DNA of 64,000 bases from Paenibacillus hemerocallicola (GCF_006265175.1 NZ_VDCQ01000027.1:1-64000), one strand, 5' to 3'. Shown: positions 33,650-43,448, counted from the first letter of the stretch. The notes: generated from the sequence alone by a model not told the origin. Translations and numbers: made by a program.

Positions 33650-35248
33650 TTAATTCCAGCCTTCTTTGGCGTCCTTGATTTTGATTTCGGCGTTCATTTC
33701 CTTGATCAGCTGCTCGCCGCCTTTCGCTTTCCATTCGTCGACCATTTTGTCCCAATCGGCTAGAGGGCGTTGTCCGGCGATCATTTTCGTCTGCTCGTCA
33801 TACAGATACTTGTTCAGCTCCGTGCCTTTGGCGATCAAGGTATCGGATACGATGCCGTTGCTCGGATTGGCATAATACTTCATGGTCGAATAAGACTTCA
33901 TAATGTCGGCAGCCAATTGCTTGAGCGGCTCTTGATACGCGGTAAGGTAATTGATGTCGGAATCTTTCTCCGGCCAAGCGATGCCGTCGGGCAAATAGGC
34001 GAGCGGGTACAACCCTTGAGATGCGGTTTCTTTTTTGACGACCGGCTTGCCGTCCACCATATCGTACCCTACGCCCACATTGCCGTTCAGCCAGTCAAAG
34101 TCGGCATTCTTTTCGTTTTTCTTGTCGTCCGGATGGAACGTGCGTCCCGCTTCCAGCATATCCAGAATGCGTTTTACTTTTGCTTTGTCTTTGCCCGCTT
34201 CGGCGGAAATGACTTCGAAGCCGATGAACCCGGAGCCGGCCGTCATCCCTTGGGAACCGTCCGGAGCTTTGAACTGCTCCACATGGACGAATTTCGCCTG
34301 AGGGTTGATTTTCATCAGACCGTCCATATACGCTTGCGACATTCCGCGCGGCGTTCCGATGAAAATGCCGGCGATGCCGGAATAAAATTCCTTGTTCGTA
34401 TTCGCCCAATCGATCGTCGCGAAGTCGCGGGTAATCGCGCCTTCCTTATACAAATCGGCCAGCATCGTGACGATGTCCTTGCGTCCGGGACCGGCCAAGC
34501 CCGGCAAGAAACGCCCTTGCGCATCCTTGTGGTACCAAGCGGCAGGGTCCCAATAGGCGCCTTGCGTAAAGGGAGGATTGACGTCTTTGCCGATGGCCAG
34601 TCCGTACGTATCGTTTTTGCCGTTTTTGTCCGGATCGTTTTTGGTGAAGGCGATGGCTACCTGCTTCAATTCTTCATAGCTGGTTGGCACTTTCAAGCCA
34701 AGATTGTCGAGCCAATCTTTGCGGATAATGGTCGTGAAGCCGAATTTCGGATAATATTGCGGAATCGCATACAATTTGCCGTTTACGCGGAATTGATCCA
34801 AAACGAACTTCGGAATGCGCTTAAGTGTAGGATATTGATCGATATATTCGTCCAGCGGGGTGAATGCCCCTTGCTTGGCGAATTTGTTGTATTTGCTCGT
34901 CAAGTCGCCGGACTGGAACAAGGTGACGTCCGGAATCGAGCCGGAAGCCAGCGTCGCCGTAAGCTTCTCGTCGTACGTGCCCTGCGGGACGAGGTTCGGC
35001 TTGTAATCGATATTGAACTTCTCGTTGATCATCTTCAGCCCGCGTCCGTCCAGGCCCGGCACGTCTCCGTATACGTAGCGCATGCCGGTAATCGTGAGCT
35101 TCTTGTTGGCGTCGTTTGCCGACGGCGTAGAGGAGGGGGGAGTTGCCGAGGCATCTCCATCCTTGCTGCCGCCAGAGGAGCAGCCGATTACGCTGGTAAC
35201 GAGTACTGCCGTCATGGCGGGGTAAATCCAAGACTTTGTCCGTGTCAT
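33650..35248 (-). CDS. Sugar ABC transporter substrate-binding lipoprotein, copy 2
   Basis: 532 residues from the ATG at 35248. Signal peptide SWIYPAMTAVLVTSVIGCSS with a lipobox Cys near residue 23. Same family and layout as the preceding copy: SGSIPDVTLFQSGDLTSKYN, VPTSYEELKQVAIAFTKNDP, GIFIGTPRGMSQAYMDGL, TELNKYLYDEQTKMIAGQRP. A GTG at 35263 gives five more residues but lies too close to the AAGGG site. It lies 113 bases after the second permease gene and is probably the main receptor of the system. Confidence 0.9.
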   Translation of the reverse strand: MTRTKSWIYPAMTAVLVTSVIGCSSGGSKDGDASATPPSSTPSANDANKKLTITGMRYVYGDVPGLDGRGLKMINEKFNIDYKPNLVPQGTYDEKLTATLASGSIPDVTLFQSGDLTSKYNKFAKQGAFTPLDEYIDQYPTLKRIPKFVLDQFRVNGKLYAIPQYYPKFGFTTIIRKDWLDNLGLKVPTSYEELKQVAIAFTKNDPDKNGKNDTYGLAIGKDVNPPFTQGAYWDPAAWYHKDAQGRFLPGLAGPGRKDIVTMLADLYKEGAITRDFATIDWANTNKEFYSGIAGIFIGTPRGMSQAYMDGLMKINPQAKFVHVEQFKAPDGSQGMTAGSGFIGFEVISAEAGKDKAKVKRILDMLEAGRTFHPDDKKNEKNADFDWLNGNVGVGYDMVDGKPVVKKETASQGLYPLAYLPDGIAWPEKDSDINYLTAYQEPLKQLAADIMKSYSTMKYYANPSNGIVSDTLIAKGTELNKYLYDEQTKMIAGQRPLADWDKMVDEWKAKGGEQLIKEMNAEIKIKDAKEGWN

Positions 35249-35360
35249 AGTCGAGAAAACCACCCTTCGTCGAATGTGTTTCCGTTGCGATCTTTTTCGT
35301 TATTTCTTTTTTCCGCATAGACGGATTCGGATTTTCACCGATTATCGGCTTATTGAAACG

Positions 35361-36239
35361 TCAGCCCTTCACCGATCCGAGCATCACCCCCTTGGCGAAA
35401 TGCTTTTGCAGAAACGGGTATACGAGAAGAATCGGCAGCGTAGCGACCAAAATCGCGGCCATCTGGATCGTCTCCGGGGGAGGCGGATTTTCCAGCATCA
35501 TCTGCTCGGCCGCCCCCAGCGCATTTTTCGCATCGCTCTGGATGACGATTTGACGGAGAATGACTTGAATCGGCCATTGCCTCGGGTCGTTCAGGTACAA
35601 AATCCCGGCAAAGTACGTATTCCAATGGCCGACCGCGTAGAACAGGCCGAATGCGGCGAGAACCGGCTTGGACAGCGGCAGGATGATCCGTCCGAAAATG
35701 GTGAATTCGTTCGCGCCGTCGACGACGGCCGCCTCGTACAGCTCGTGCGGAATGTTCAGGAAAAATTGTCGTACGACGATCAAGCTGAATGGACCGATCG
35801 CGGATGGCAAAATGAGCGCCCATATGGAGTTCAGCAGTCCGGTCGCCTTGACGATCAAATAAGTCGGAATCATCCCCGCCGAGAACAGCAGCGTGAACAA
35901 TACGAGGAACATCATGACCCTCTGCCCGTATATTTTGCGGGACAACGCGTAAGCCATCGAGGCGGTGAACAGCAAATTGATGATCGTACCGACAACCGTC
36001 AAATAGACGGTCATCCCCATCGCCCGTACGAAAGGCTTAGATTGGAAAATGTACTGGTAAGCGTCGGTGACCCATACTTTCGGCCAAAGCAAAATTTCGC
36101 TTTTCAAAAACTCGTCGAAGGTGGTGAACGACACGGAGAAGATGTACAGGAACGGAAACAGCATCGTGAGCGCCAGCAACGCCAGACATATATAGTTCAA
36201 GGAATCGAACAGCCGGTCGGAGAAGCTTCTGTATTTCAT
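35361..36239 (-). CDS. Carbohydrate ABC transporter permease (LplC/YtcP-like)
   Basis: 292 residues, six predicted membrane helices. The EAA loop (ELYEAAVVDGANEFTIFGRIILPLSKP, about residues 190-216) docks with the ATPase. C-terminus ends KGVMLGSVKG, typical of LplC relatives. Starts 18 bases after the other permease gene's stop with GCGAGGA before the ATG. No ATP-binding gene lies nearby; such systems usually borrow a shared MsmX-type ATPase. Confidence 0.93.
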   Translation of the reverse strand: MKYRSFSDRLFDSLNYICLALLALTMLFPFLYIFSVSFTTFDEFLKSEILLWPKVWVTDAYQYIFQSKPFVRAMGMTVYLTVVGTIINLLFTASMAYALSRKIYGQRVMMFLVLFTLLFSAGMIPTYLIVKATGLLNSIWALILPSAIGPFSLIVVRQFFLNIPHELYEAAVVDGANEFTIFGRIILPLSKPVLAAFGLFYAVGHWNTYFAGILYLNDPRQWPIQVILRQIVIQSDAKNALGAAEQMMLENPPPPETIQMAAILVATLPILLVYPFLQKHFAKGVMLGSVKG

Positions 36240-36257
36240 CGGTATCCTCGCTTTCTG

Positions 36258-37220
36258 TCAATAAATTCCGTCCTCGCCGAATTTCTTGGAAATGTAGTTG
36301 GCGCCTCCCACAAGAATGAGTCCGACAACCCCTTTGAACACCCCTACCGCGGTAGCGAAGCTGAAATCGGATTGCTGGATGCCCTTGTAGTAGACGTAAG
36401 TGTCCAGCACGTTACCGATCTGCATATTGAAGGCGTTCAGCATCAGAAATATTTGCTCGAATCCGCTGTCCAGCACGTTCCCGAGCCTCAGGATCAGCAA
36501 AATGACGATGGTGCCCCTAATGCCCGGCAGCGTGATGTGCCAAATTTGCCTCCACCGGTTCGCCCCGTCCATAATCGCGGCTTCGTACAGATCGGGGTTG
36601 ACGCCGGCCAGAGCGGCGAGGAAAATGATCGTCCCCCAGCCGATTTCTTTCCAGATGACCTGCAAAATAATGAGGGGGCGGAAGAAGGCCGGCTCGGTCA
36701 AGAAATCGACGGGAACCTCGAAGCCGAAATACACCTGCAAAATACGGTTGATAATGCCGTTGGAGCGCAGGAAGATGAAGAACAGGCCGACGACGATAAC
36801 CCAGGACAAGAAGTGCGGCAAGTAGACGATCGTCTGAATGAGCCGTTTGTAAATTTGGTTGCGCACCTCATTGAGCAAAATGGCCAGTACGATCGGAGCC
36901 GGAAATGCGAACAAAATTTGCAGAAACGATAAGTACAGCGTGTTCCACAGCACCCGGGCGACCTCCGGGTCGGCGAAAATTTTGTTGAAATGCCCGAAGC
37001 CGACCCATTCGCTGCCGGAGAACCCGAGGAAGGGGCTGTAGTCCTGAAACGCAATGACCATGCCGAGCATGGGGATATACCGGTAAATGATGAAATAGAG
37101 CAGACCCGGCAGAACGAGAAAGTAGAGGAAACGGTCTCGCCATATTTTCAGAGCCACTTTTTTCCCTGGGGAAATCGCCGCTCTGGAGGTGCTGGCGGCG
37201 GTTGGTACAGGTTGCGACAT
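36258..37220 (-). CDS. Carbohydrate ABC transporter permease (LplB/YteP-like)
   Basis: 320 residues with six helices after a 30-residue cytoplasmic N-terminus. EAA loop near residues 212-240 (DLYEAAIMDGANRWRQIWHI). The LplB-type start LYFIIYRYIPMLGMVIAFQD (about 41-60) and the end GGANYISKKFGEDGIY are characteristic. GGGAGGG is the ribosome binding site. Pairs with the permease downstream to form the transmembrane channel. Confidence 0.93.
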   Translation of the reverse strand: MSQPVPTAASTSRAAISPGKKVALKIWRDRFLYFLVLPGLLYFIIYRYIPMLGMVIAFQDYSPFLGFSGSEWVGFGHFNKIFADPEVARVLWNTLYLSFLQILFAFPAPIVLAILLNEVRNQIYKRLIQTIVYLPHFLSWVIVVGLFFIFLRSNGIINRILQVYFGFEVPVDFLTEPAFFRPLIILQVIWKEIGWGTIIFLAALAGVNPDLYEAAIMDGANRWRQIWHITLPGIRGTIVILLILRLGNVLDSGFEQIFLMLNAFNMQIGNVLDTYVYYKGIQQSDFSFATAVGVFKGVVGLILVGGANYISKKFGEDGIY

Positions 37221-37300
37221 GATAGCCCTCCCGGCTCGAATTTGTTAGCGCTTGCATGAACGGCTGCATAAGCCGGTAACGACAATGATTGCTTGTTCGC

Positions 37301-39004
37301 TTACAAAGAGCTGCCGGCGTTCAGTAGGATCAGCCGCCTCGATTCGCCCGCGGTCAGCGGCAAAGTCAGAACGGCGACCGCTTCGTTAAGCTTGGCCGAG
37401 CCGTCCGCGGCATAAGGATTGAACGGATAGGACGGCCAGTTCAAGCTGTATGCTCCTTCGAGCCGCAGCTCCCAGCCCGCATGCCGGATACGATGAAGTC
37501 CGCGATCTCCGCGGATGTCGAGCGGCTGCTCGGAGACGACCCGCGCCTCCTCGGGTTCGCCTGCATCAAGCGGCTGTCCGCGCTTCAGCTGGAGCGGGAT
37601 GTGGACCAATCCTTCATCTCCGGCAACGATGTCCGATGAAAACTCGAGCTCGGCGCAGTCGGAGGATACCGACCGCAAGCCAACGGTCAATGTGCGCGGG
37701 CCGCAAGAGAGACTAATTTCCCGGCCGTCGGCATTAAGCGTTCCCGCATGAGGGACATAGTCATGTCCGCCTTCAGCCGTACGAATCTCGAATGTGCTCC
37801 ATTCCGGTTGGTTTTTGGAGTTGCCGCCGCCTATGATCAAGCCGGAATCCTTATGCCAAACGCCTATGAAGCTTTGCCGGTCTTGTCCCCAGCGGGAGTC
37901 GACGCGCGGTGCGGCGAAGGCGCTCAAGCAGACGTACCAGTCGTCCTGCTTGACGGCGACCGATCGCGCCAGCTCCTCGGCGAAGACGGGCTGATCGAAT
38001 AAGGTCGAAGACTCCTCCGTTTCCACATCGTCCGTCGGGCTGCCCATGTTCCAGTACAGCAGCAGGTTGGCCAGATGAGGCGCTCTCCATTTGACGCCCC
38101 GGTTCATCGCCAAAGCGATCAGGCTTCGCGCATAAGCTTCGCCGCGCGGCAGCAAGGTGAAGCCCACGAGTCCCATCGGACTCGGATGATTGTCGTACTT
38201 CGTTCGGCCGTCTACCGTCTCGACTCTCGAGCCGTCCGGATAAGTGAACCGCTCGTGGAAGCGGAGCGCCTTGTCCAGCGACGGAATCACGTCAATCTCG
38301 CCATTATGGCGGCCATACAGGCCGAGGGCATGAACGTAGACAAGATTGTACAGGGTGGTTGGTCCATGATGCTCCGGCCAGAACCCTTCCTCGTCCTGCT
38401 CGTCAAGCGTGAGTCGAATCATCGTATCCGCCGTCTGCTTCCATTCCGGTCGTCCGAATAGCCGGGAAGCGCGATGAAGCGCCATGGCGTTCCAAGTCGG
38501 AATATTGTGCACGACCGATGCCGATGTCCGTTCCGGTCGGTCCAGCGACTCCCGCATCTCGCGATGAATCCCCTCGAATGCGAGCTGCAGACCTTCAAGC
38601 CAATCGGCACGGCGTGTTTCGCCCAGCTCCGGGGCGAGCAGCCCGTACGTTTCCAGCCAGTGGTACATCGACCACGGCATGTAGATCGGGCCCCATTTGG
38701 AGCCGTCCGTCTTGACGAACTCGACTTTTCCGTCCGGGTATTGAAAGCTTCTCAGCGCATCCCCGGTCAACCCGATCCGCTCCAGCAGCATCGCGTCCCG
38801 ATACAGACGATTCCCCGGAGCTTGATGCAAGTATAGGAACGCCATGCACAGCATAATGTCCTGGTTCGTTACCGCCCAGCCGTCGCCTTCCATAAAACGG
38901 CCCGTCTGCGGGTCGAACTGGCCGAACGCTTCTTCCACATTGCGGGCGAACCATTCCGACACCTCTGCCGGAGCCGGCTTGCCTCGTGCCACCCATCGCT
39001 CCAT
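37301..39004 (-). CDS. Putative (alpha/alpha)-toroid glycan-degrading enzyme
   Basis: 567 residues from the ATG at 39004, nine bases after GGAGGT; a TTG at 39013 abuts that site. No signal peptide, so probably cytoplasmic. The first 350 residues are helical repeats with conserved aromatic and charged positions (WGPIYMPWSMYHWLETYGLL, WNAMALHRASRLFG, EEGFWPEHHGPTTLYNLVY), as in alpha/alpha barrels of heparinase-like lyases and unsaturated glucuronyl hydrolases. The rest (about 360-567) looks like a beta-sandwich. I cannot name the family. Its place in the uptake locus suggests it degrades the imported oligosaccharide. Confidence 0.6.
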   Translation of the reverse strand: MERWVARGKPAPAEVSEWFARNVEEAFGQFDPQTGRFMEGDGWAVTNQDIMLCMAFLYLHQAPGNRLYRDAMLLERIGLTGDALRSFQYPDGKVEFVKTDGSKWGPIYMPWSMYHWLETYGLLAPELGETRRADWLEGLQLAFEGIHREMRESLDRPERTSASVVHNIPTWNAMALHRASRLFGRPEWKQTADTMIRLTLDEQDEEGFWPEHHGPTTLYNLVYVHALGLYGRHNGEIDVIPSLDKALRFHERFTYPDGSRVETVDGRTKYDNHPSPMGLVGFTLLPRGEAYARSLIALAMNRGVKWRAPHLANLLLYWNMGSPTDDVETEESSTLFDQPVFAEELARSVAVKQDDWYVCLSAFAAPRVDSRWGQDRQSFIGVWHKDSGLIIGGGNSKNQPEWSTFEIRTAEGGHDYVPHAGTLNADGREISLSCGPRTLTVGLRSVSSDCAELEFSSDIVAGDEGLVHIPLQLKRGQPLDAGEPEEARVVSEQPLDIRGDRGLHRIRHAGWELRLEGAYSLNWPSYPFNPYAADGSAKLNEAVAVLTLPLTAGESRRLILLNAGSSL

Positions 39005-39050
39005 CGATTGCAAACCTCCGTTAATTTAAAGGCCGGCGAATTATTGAGAG

Positions 39051-39182
39051 GAGGGTTTGGAAGGAGACTGGAGAAGCGTAAGCGTTCGCATTTGTTCCCG
39101 GAGCTTCACCGATTACGGTGTTATTGGATCAAAAAATCTGGGAACAACGGCGATCGGAAGCTCCTTCCAAACCTGCAGCGGA
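39051..39182. repeat. 132-bp imperfect palindromic repeat, copy A
   Basis: Begins GAGGGTTTGGA and ends CTGCAGCGGA. Inner arms such as CATTTGTTCCCGGA and TCTGGGAACAACGGCGAT pair imperfectly. Closely matches 52771-52903 at both ends, while the loops differ. It lies just upstream of the toroid-enzyme gene. Confidence 0.75.
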
Positions 39183-39320
39183 TTCACCGGACTTCTAGAT
39201 TTCGTAACTGCACCATTATCGAACCACAATGCTCTTTTTACGCGCAATTATCTCTTCCCGCAGCCGTCCGGCTATACGGATAAAAGGATGAAGATAAGGA
39301 TAAACGGGAGGGCGGACGCC

Positions 39321-39347
39321 AAAAAACGCCCTTTTGCAAGGGCGTCT
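39321..39347 (-). terminator. Terminator of the large AraC regulator gene
   Basis: On the minus strand ACGCCCTTGCAAAAGGGCGT is followed by TTTTTT. The 16 bases CAAGGGCGTCTAGGTT (39337-39352) are repeated at 39411-39426, next to the gene's 3' end. Confidence 0.75.
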
Positions 39348-39437
39348 AGGTTAGTCAAAAAGAGGACAGTACCATCTGAAAGGGGTTGGGGAAATGGACG
39401 TAAAGCGGAGCAAGGGCGTCTAGGTTTATCGGACAAG

Positions 39438-41720
39438 TCAGAGCTTCTCGTCGCGATTGTTTTTGCGATACGTGCCGGGCGGCGAGCCGACGGTTTTCGT
39501 GAAGATGCGGGTAAAGTTGTGCACGGTCGTATAGCGCAGCCGTTCGGTCATTTCCTTGATCGGCATATCGGTATGAATGAGCCATTCCTTCGCTTTGTTG
39601 ATCCGATACTGAATAATATATTGACTGAAGTTCGTATCGAGCTCTTCCTTGAACGCCCTGCCGATCTGCCCCGTGGAAGCGCCGAAATGATCCGCCACTC
39701 CCTGCAGCGACAAATCCTGATCGTAACGATCGTGGATGTAAGCCAATACTTGATGCAGCAGCCGTTTCTGCTTCCCGATCTGCAGCGTCTCCAGCTTCTC
39801 CCGGATGGAGCGGAATACGGTGCCTTTCAACCATTGCTCCACGTCCTTCAGCGAGTTGAACGCGTACAACGATTGGTACAGGTCGGTCTCGAAGAAGTCC
39901 TCCAGCTCGTAGCCGAGCTCGTGAATGAAGCCGTCCAACTCTCCGATCAAATATGCGAATAGCGCGAGCGCGGTCTCCGTGTTCGGCACGGACTTCGGGA
40001 TTAAACGCATCAGTTCCTCGAGTCGCTGCTCGGCTTGCGGGAAATCCCCCTGCGCGATGCTGTGCATGATCATTTTCTGCGATTCGATCAGCGGCCTGCC
40101 GGACGACCTGACCGAAATAGCGATATCTTGCCTGGCGATCGTCACGTTCATTCCCAGCAGCATCCGGTAACCCATCAATGACAACGCCTCCTGGTAACAA
40201 TCGATCAAGCCGCCGTAATCCTTCTTGGCGCCGCTCATCGAGACGGATACGGTAAATGGGAAAAACTGGGACACTTTGTGGCGAATTTCGTCGCATATCG
40301 TTCTCACGGACGGCTCGGTGTCATCGTTCCATTGCTCGATCCCGAGCATCAGGGCGAACTGCCCGGAGCGGGGAACGACGGTTATGCTTGAATAACGGTC
40401 GGTGCTGATCTCTTCGATCAGTTTGCTGAGCGCGTACACGATAAGGGAGCGGTCCTTCTTCTGGTACATGCGCTGAAATTCGTCAAACCGATCGACCTCG
40501 ACGATGCAGACGCAATACCAGAGCCCTTCGAGCGGCAAGCCGTAATGCTCCATTTGCAGACGAAACTCCTGATCCGACATATCTCCGCGCAGCAGACGCA
40601 GGAATACGCCTTCCCGCCAATAGGGGAGCTGTTCGCCCAGACGCACCTGCAGCTGCTTGTTGGCAGCCATCATTTGCCGCATATTCCGATCCAGCGTCTG
40701 AATCGCATCGCTTCTCTCGGACTGCGGGGAGCTGAACAAAGACAGCAGCCTCTGGATCGGCACATACAACCGGTTGGAGCCGGCGATCGCCAGCACCAGC
40801 CAGATGCCGGACAACAGGGCGACCATCCCGAACGTTGCCTGCTGAATGTTGTTCAGCTTCCGGTTCAGCTCGGCCGTTGGAGTCATCGTCACATAGGTCC
40901 AATTCGTAAAAGCCGATCGGAGCGCCGACAAATCGTACTGCTTGTCGTTGAAGCGAATTTGATTCGGTCCGTCCAGCTGCCGCGCCCAATACTCGTATAG
41001 CCGGACCGATGCGGCCAGACCGGAATCCGCCGCGGACGCATTGCTTTCCGCCACCACTTTGCCCTGTTCGTCGAAGATGAACAAAATTTTTTGACCGATA
41101 TTGAGCTCCTTGAGAAAGGCCGTCAAATTATCCGGGTTTACATGGATAAACAGCATGCCGACCCCCGGAAGGCTGGTGGCGGGGATCGGACGGACGATGA
41201 GAATTTCATTCTGATTCGCGTACGTATTGGGGGATACGACCACGAAGCCGTTGTATTTCAATGGGCTGTTTTGAACGATTTCCCGGTAAGGGAATTGGTT
41301 CAGATCGATGTAGCCGTACCGGTTGGAATATACTTTATGGAATTGATTGTAAACGACGGAAATATCGAAGGCGATGTCGGATAAGCTGCGATACTTTTGC
41401 AGGGCGTCCATCATCTCGGTCGATTCGGTCAAGTACCGTTCTATGGAGATGCCATGACGGACGGAAGATTCGACGGATGGATTGGAAGCGATTTCAAGAG
41501 ACGATTTGCCTAGCGATTGAAGGAAAGTATCGACGTGTTTTTCGATTTGCGCCAATATCATCTGATGGTTTAGATCGACTTCCTCCTCGACGCTCCGCGA
41601 AACCGTATAATACGAAAATAAGCCGAATAGGGGAATGGGCGCGATGCTCAAAATAACGATAACCGCCAACAGCTTTCGCTTGAACGTAAACATTTCGGAA
41701 AAATGGCGAACGATTTTCAT
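39438..41720 (-). CDS. Large membrane-anchored AraC family regulator
   Basis: 760 residues from the ATG at 41720 (CTGGAGG site); the frame extends to 41873 but has no site there. Membrane helix 14-36 (LLAVIVILSIAPIPLFGLFS), an extracellular Cache-like sensor (about 40-280), second helix near 285-305, a long linker, then a C-terminal AraC double helix-turn-helix (LSLQGVADHFGASTGQIGRAF; RLRYTTVHNFTRIFTKTVGS). This YesS-like layout controls polysaccharide uptake genes. It is the first gene of the minus-strand locus and the likely activator of the downstream genes. Confidence 0.9.
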   Translation of the reverse strand: MKIVRHFSEMFTFKRKLLAVIVILSIAPIPLFGLFSYYTVSRSVEEEVDLNHQMILAQIEKHVDTFLQSLGKSSLEIASNPSVESSVRHGISIERYLTESTEMMDALQKYRSLSDIAFDISVVYNQFHKVYSNRYGYIDLNQFPYREIVQNSPLKYNGFVVVSPNTYANQNEILIVRPIPATSLPGVGMLFIHVNPDNLTAFLKELNIGQKILFIFDEQGKVVAESNASAADSGLAASVRLYEYWARQLDGPNQIRFNDKQYDLSALRSAFTNWTYVTMTPTAELNRKLNNIQQATFGMVALLSGIWLVLAIAGSNRLYVPIQRLLSLFSSPQSERSDAIQTLDRNMRQMMAANKQLQVRLGEQLPYWREGVFLRLLRGDMSDQEFRLQMEHYGLPLEGLWYCVCIVEVDRFDEFQRMYQKKDRSLIVYALSKLIEEISTDRYSSITVVPRSGQFALMLGIEQWNDDTEPSVRTICDEIRHKVSQFFPFTVSVSMSGAKKDYGGLIDCYQEALSLMGYRMLLGMNVTIARQDIAISVRSSGRPLIESQKMIMHSIAQGDFPQAEQRLEELMRLIPKSVPNTETALALFAYLIGELDGFIHELGYELEDFFETDLYQSLYAFNSLKDVEQWLKGTVFRSIREKLETLQIGKQKRLLHQVLAYIHDRYDQDLSLQGVADHFGASTGQIGRAFKEELDTNFSQYIIQYRINKAKEWLIHTDMPIKEMTERLRYTTVHNFTRIFTKTVGSPPGTYRKNNRDEKL

Positions 41721-41905
41721 GGTGCATACCTCCAGGACGACGATCCCCGAGTAAAAAGCAATCGCGTTTCTTGCATGTATCGGAATGCGGCCGCCCGCCG
41801 GGCCGTTTGCCGGGTTCAAACAGCTTATATACATGTCTATACTCATTCTCACATCGCAGGCGGGAACTGTCAACAGCGGGCGAGGGCGAAGAGCGAATCT
41901 TTATA

Positions 41906-41934
41906 TTGACTTGTTAAACTGTATGCATTAACAT
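41906..41934 (+). promoter_or_regulatory. Promoter and possible operator of the Rrf2 regulator gene
   Basis: TTGACT (41906-41911), spacer 17, TAACAT (41929-41934). An inverted repeat TGTTAA (41912-41917) and TTAACA (41928-41933) lies across the core promoter, consistent with autoregulation. Confidence 0.6.
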
Positions 41935-41971
41935 AACAGTATTCTCCTTGGAGAGGGAGGAACTGAAGCCA

Positions 41972-42394
41972 ATGAACAGTGAATTTACCGTTGCCGTCCA
42001 CAGCCTCGTATTTCTGGCCTATTTGCCGGAGCATATGGCCAGCAGCGAAACGATCGCCCGCAACGTTTCGACCAATCCGACGCGGATCCGGAAAATTATG
42101 AGCTTTTTGCGCGAACAAGGGTTTGTGAAGACGAAGGAAGGCGTCGGCGGAGGATATATGCTCAATTGCGATCCGCAGAAGGTTACCCTGGCCCAAATAT
42201 ACCGCGCGATGGCGTGCGGAGCCTTGAAGCCGAATTGGAATTCGGGGGATCCCGGGCAAGATTGTCTCGTCGCCTCCAACATGCAGTCGGTTATGGATCA
42301 CATCTTCCGCGAAGCCGAGGTCCAATATAGAAGATGCTTGGAGCAAACGACGATATGCGATGTATTGGAGCAGGTTAAACATTGTCAGTCTTAA
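41972..42394 (+). CDS. Rrf2 family transcriptional regulator
   Basis: 140 residues from the ATG at 41972, after GGGAGG. Winged helix with the family pattern AVHSLVFLAYLP, NPTRIRKIMSFLREQGFV and wing KEGVGGGYML. Cysteines at about 81, 96, 119, 127 and 137 could bind an iron-sulfur cluster or sense thiol oxidation, though the spacing is not the standard IscR triad. A palindrome in the following promoter suggests it controls the oxidoreductase and exporter genes downstream. Confidence 0.88.
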   Translation: MNSEFTVAVHSLVFLAYLPEHMASSETIARNVSTNPTRIRKIMSFLREQGFVKTKEGVGGGYMLNCDPQKVTLAQIYRAMACGALKPNWNSGDPGQDCLVASNMQSVMDHIFREAEVQYRRCLEQTTICDVLEQVKHCQS

Positions 42395-42411
42395 ATTTTT
42401 TTTGTTTTTAA

Positions 42412-42430
42412 TGTATCCGGTTTGGATACA
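42412..42430. promoter_or_regulatory. Palindromic operator ahead of the oxidoreductase gene
   Basis: Perfect inverted repeat TGTATCC, five bases, GGATACA, 31 bases before the ATG. A likely binding site for the adjacent Rrf2 regulator. Confidence 0.6.
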
Positions 42431-42461
42431 GTTAATTTGATAAAGGCGGTGGAACATTTCT

Positions 42462-43448
42462 ATGGTTAATTATTCCGTTTTGGACGTCTCCCCGATCGTC
42501 GTCGGCGGCACTCCGGCCGATTCGCTGCGCAACTCGCTCGATTTGGCGCGTCACGCGGAGAAGTGGGGCTACACCCGATTTTGGCTTGCCGAGCATCATA
42601 ACTCGCCGAGCATCGCGAGCTCGGCCACCTCGGTCGTGATCGGGCATGTGGCTGCCGGTACGTCCACCATCCGCGTAGGGTCCGGGGGCATAATGCTGCC
42701 CAATCATGCTCCGCTTGTGATCGCCGAGCAGTTCGGGACGCTCGAGGCGCTGTACCCGGGACGTATCGATCTGGGCCTGGGCCGGGCGCCGGGCACCGAT
42801 CAGCGGACCGCGTTCGCCTTGAGAGGCGGGCGACAGGGGAGCGACGGCCATGATTTCCCCGAGCAGCTGGAGGAGCTGCGGGCTTATCTAGCGGGTACGA
42901 TGCCCGTAAGGGCGATTCCCGGCGAGGGCACGTCGATTCCGATCTGGCTGCTCGGCTCCAGCGATTTCAGCGCGAGACTGGCTGCCCGGCTCGGGCTGCC
43001 GTTCGGCTTCGCGGGTCATTTCTCGCCGCAGCACCTGCTTCCGGCTCTGGAAATTTACCATCGCAACTTCCAGCCGTCCAAAGTGCTGGCGGAGCCGTAT
43101 ACGCTCGTTGCGGTCAACGTCATCGCGGCGGACACGGACGAGGAAGCCCGGCGGCTCGCGACCTCCGGTCAGCAGCTGTTCCTGGGCTTCATCCGCAACA
43201 ATCCCGGACCGCTTCCGGCGCCGGTAGACAGTATGGACCATCTGTGGAGCGAACAGGAGAAGGCGGCCCTGCAGCAAACGTTCGGCTCATCGATAATAGG
43301 CGGGCCCGATACCGTCAAGGAAAAGCTGCAGCGGTTCGTTCAGGAAACCCGGGCGAACGAGGTTATGGCGGTTGCCCACATCTACGATCATCAGGCAAGG
43401 CTCCGGTCCTATGAAATAGTGGCGGAGCTGAACGGACTGAACAGGTAA
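42462..43448 (+). CDS. LLM class flavin-dependent oxidoreductase
   Basis: 328 residues with the bacterial luciferase-like monooxygenase fold. Family signatures: [18 protein letters not shown] (about 40-57), [20 protein letters not shown], and [15 protein letters not shown]. Uses reduced FMN to oxidise an unknown substrate. AAAGGCGGTGG precedes the ATG. Placed between a redox-type Rrf2 regulator and an efflux transporter, it may help in detoxification (inference). Confidence 0.9.
   Translation: MVNYSVLDVSPIVVGGTPADSLRNSLDLARHAEKWGYTRFWLAEHHNSPSIASSATSVVIGHVAAGTSTIRVGSGGIMLPNHAPLVIAEQFGTLEALYPGRIDLGLGRAPGTDQRTAFALRGGRQGSDGHDFPEQLEELRAYLAGTMPVRAIPGEGTSIPIWLLGSSDFSARLAARLGLPFGFAGHFSPQHLLPALEIYHRNFQPSKVLAEPYTLVAVNVIAADTDEEARRLATSGQQLFLGFIRNNPGPLPAPVDSMDHLWSEQEKAALQQTFGSSIIGGPDTVKEKLQRFVQETRANEVMAVAHIYDHQARLRSYEIVAELNGLNR

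Noticed and set aside
33770-35320. 516-codon plus-strand frame opposite a binding-protein gene, and a similar 552-codon frame at 35274-36932
   Set aside because: Antisense shadows of well-supported transport genes; no domains on the plus strand.
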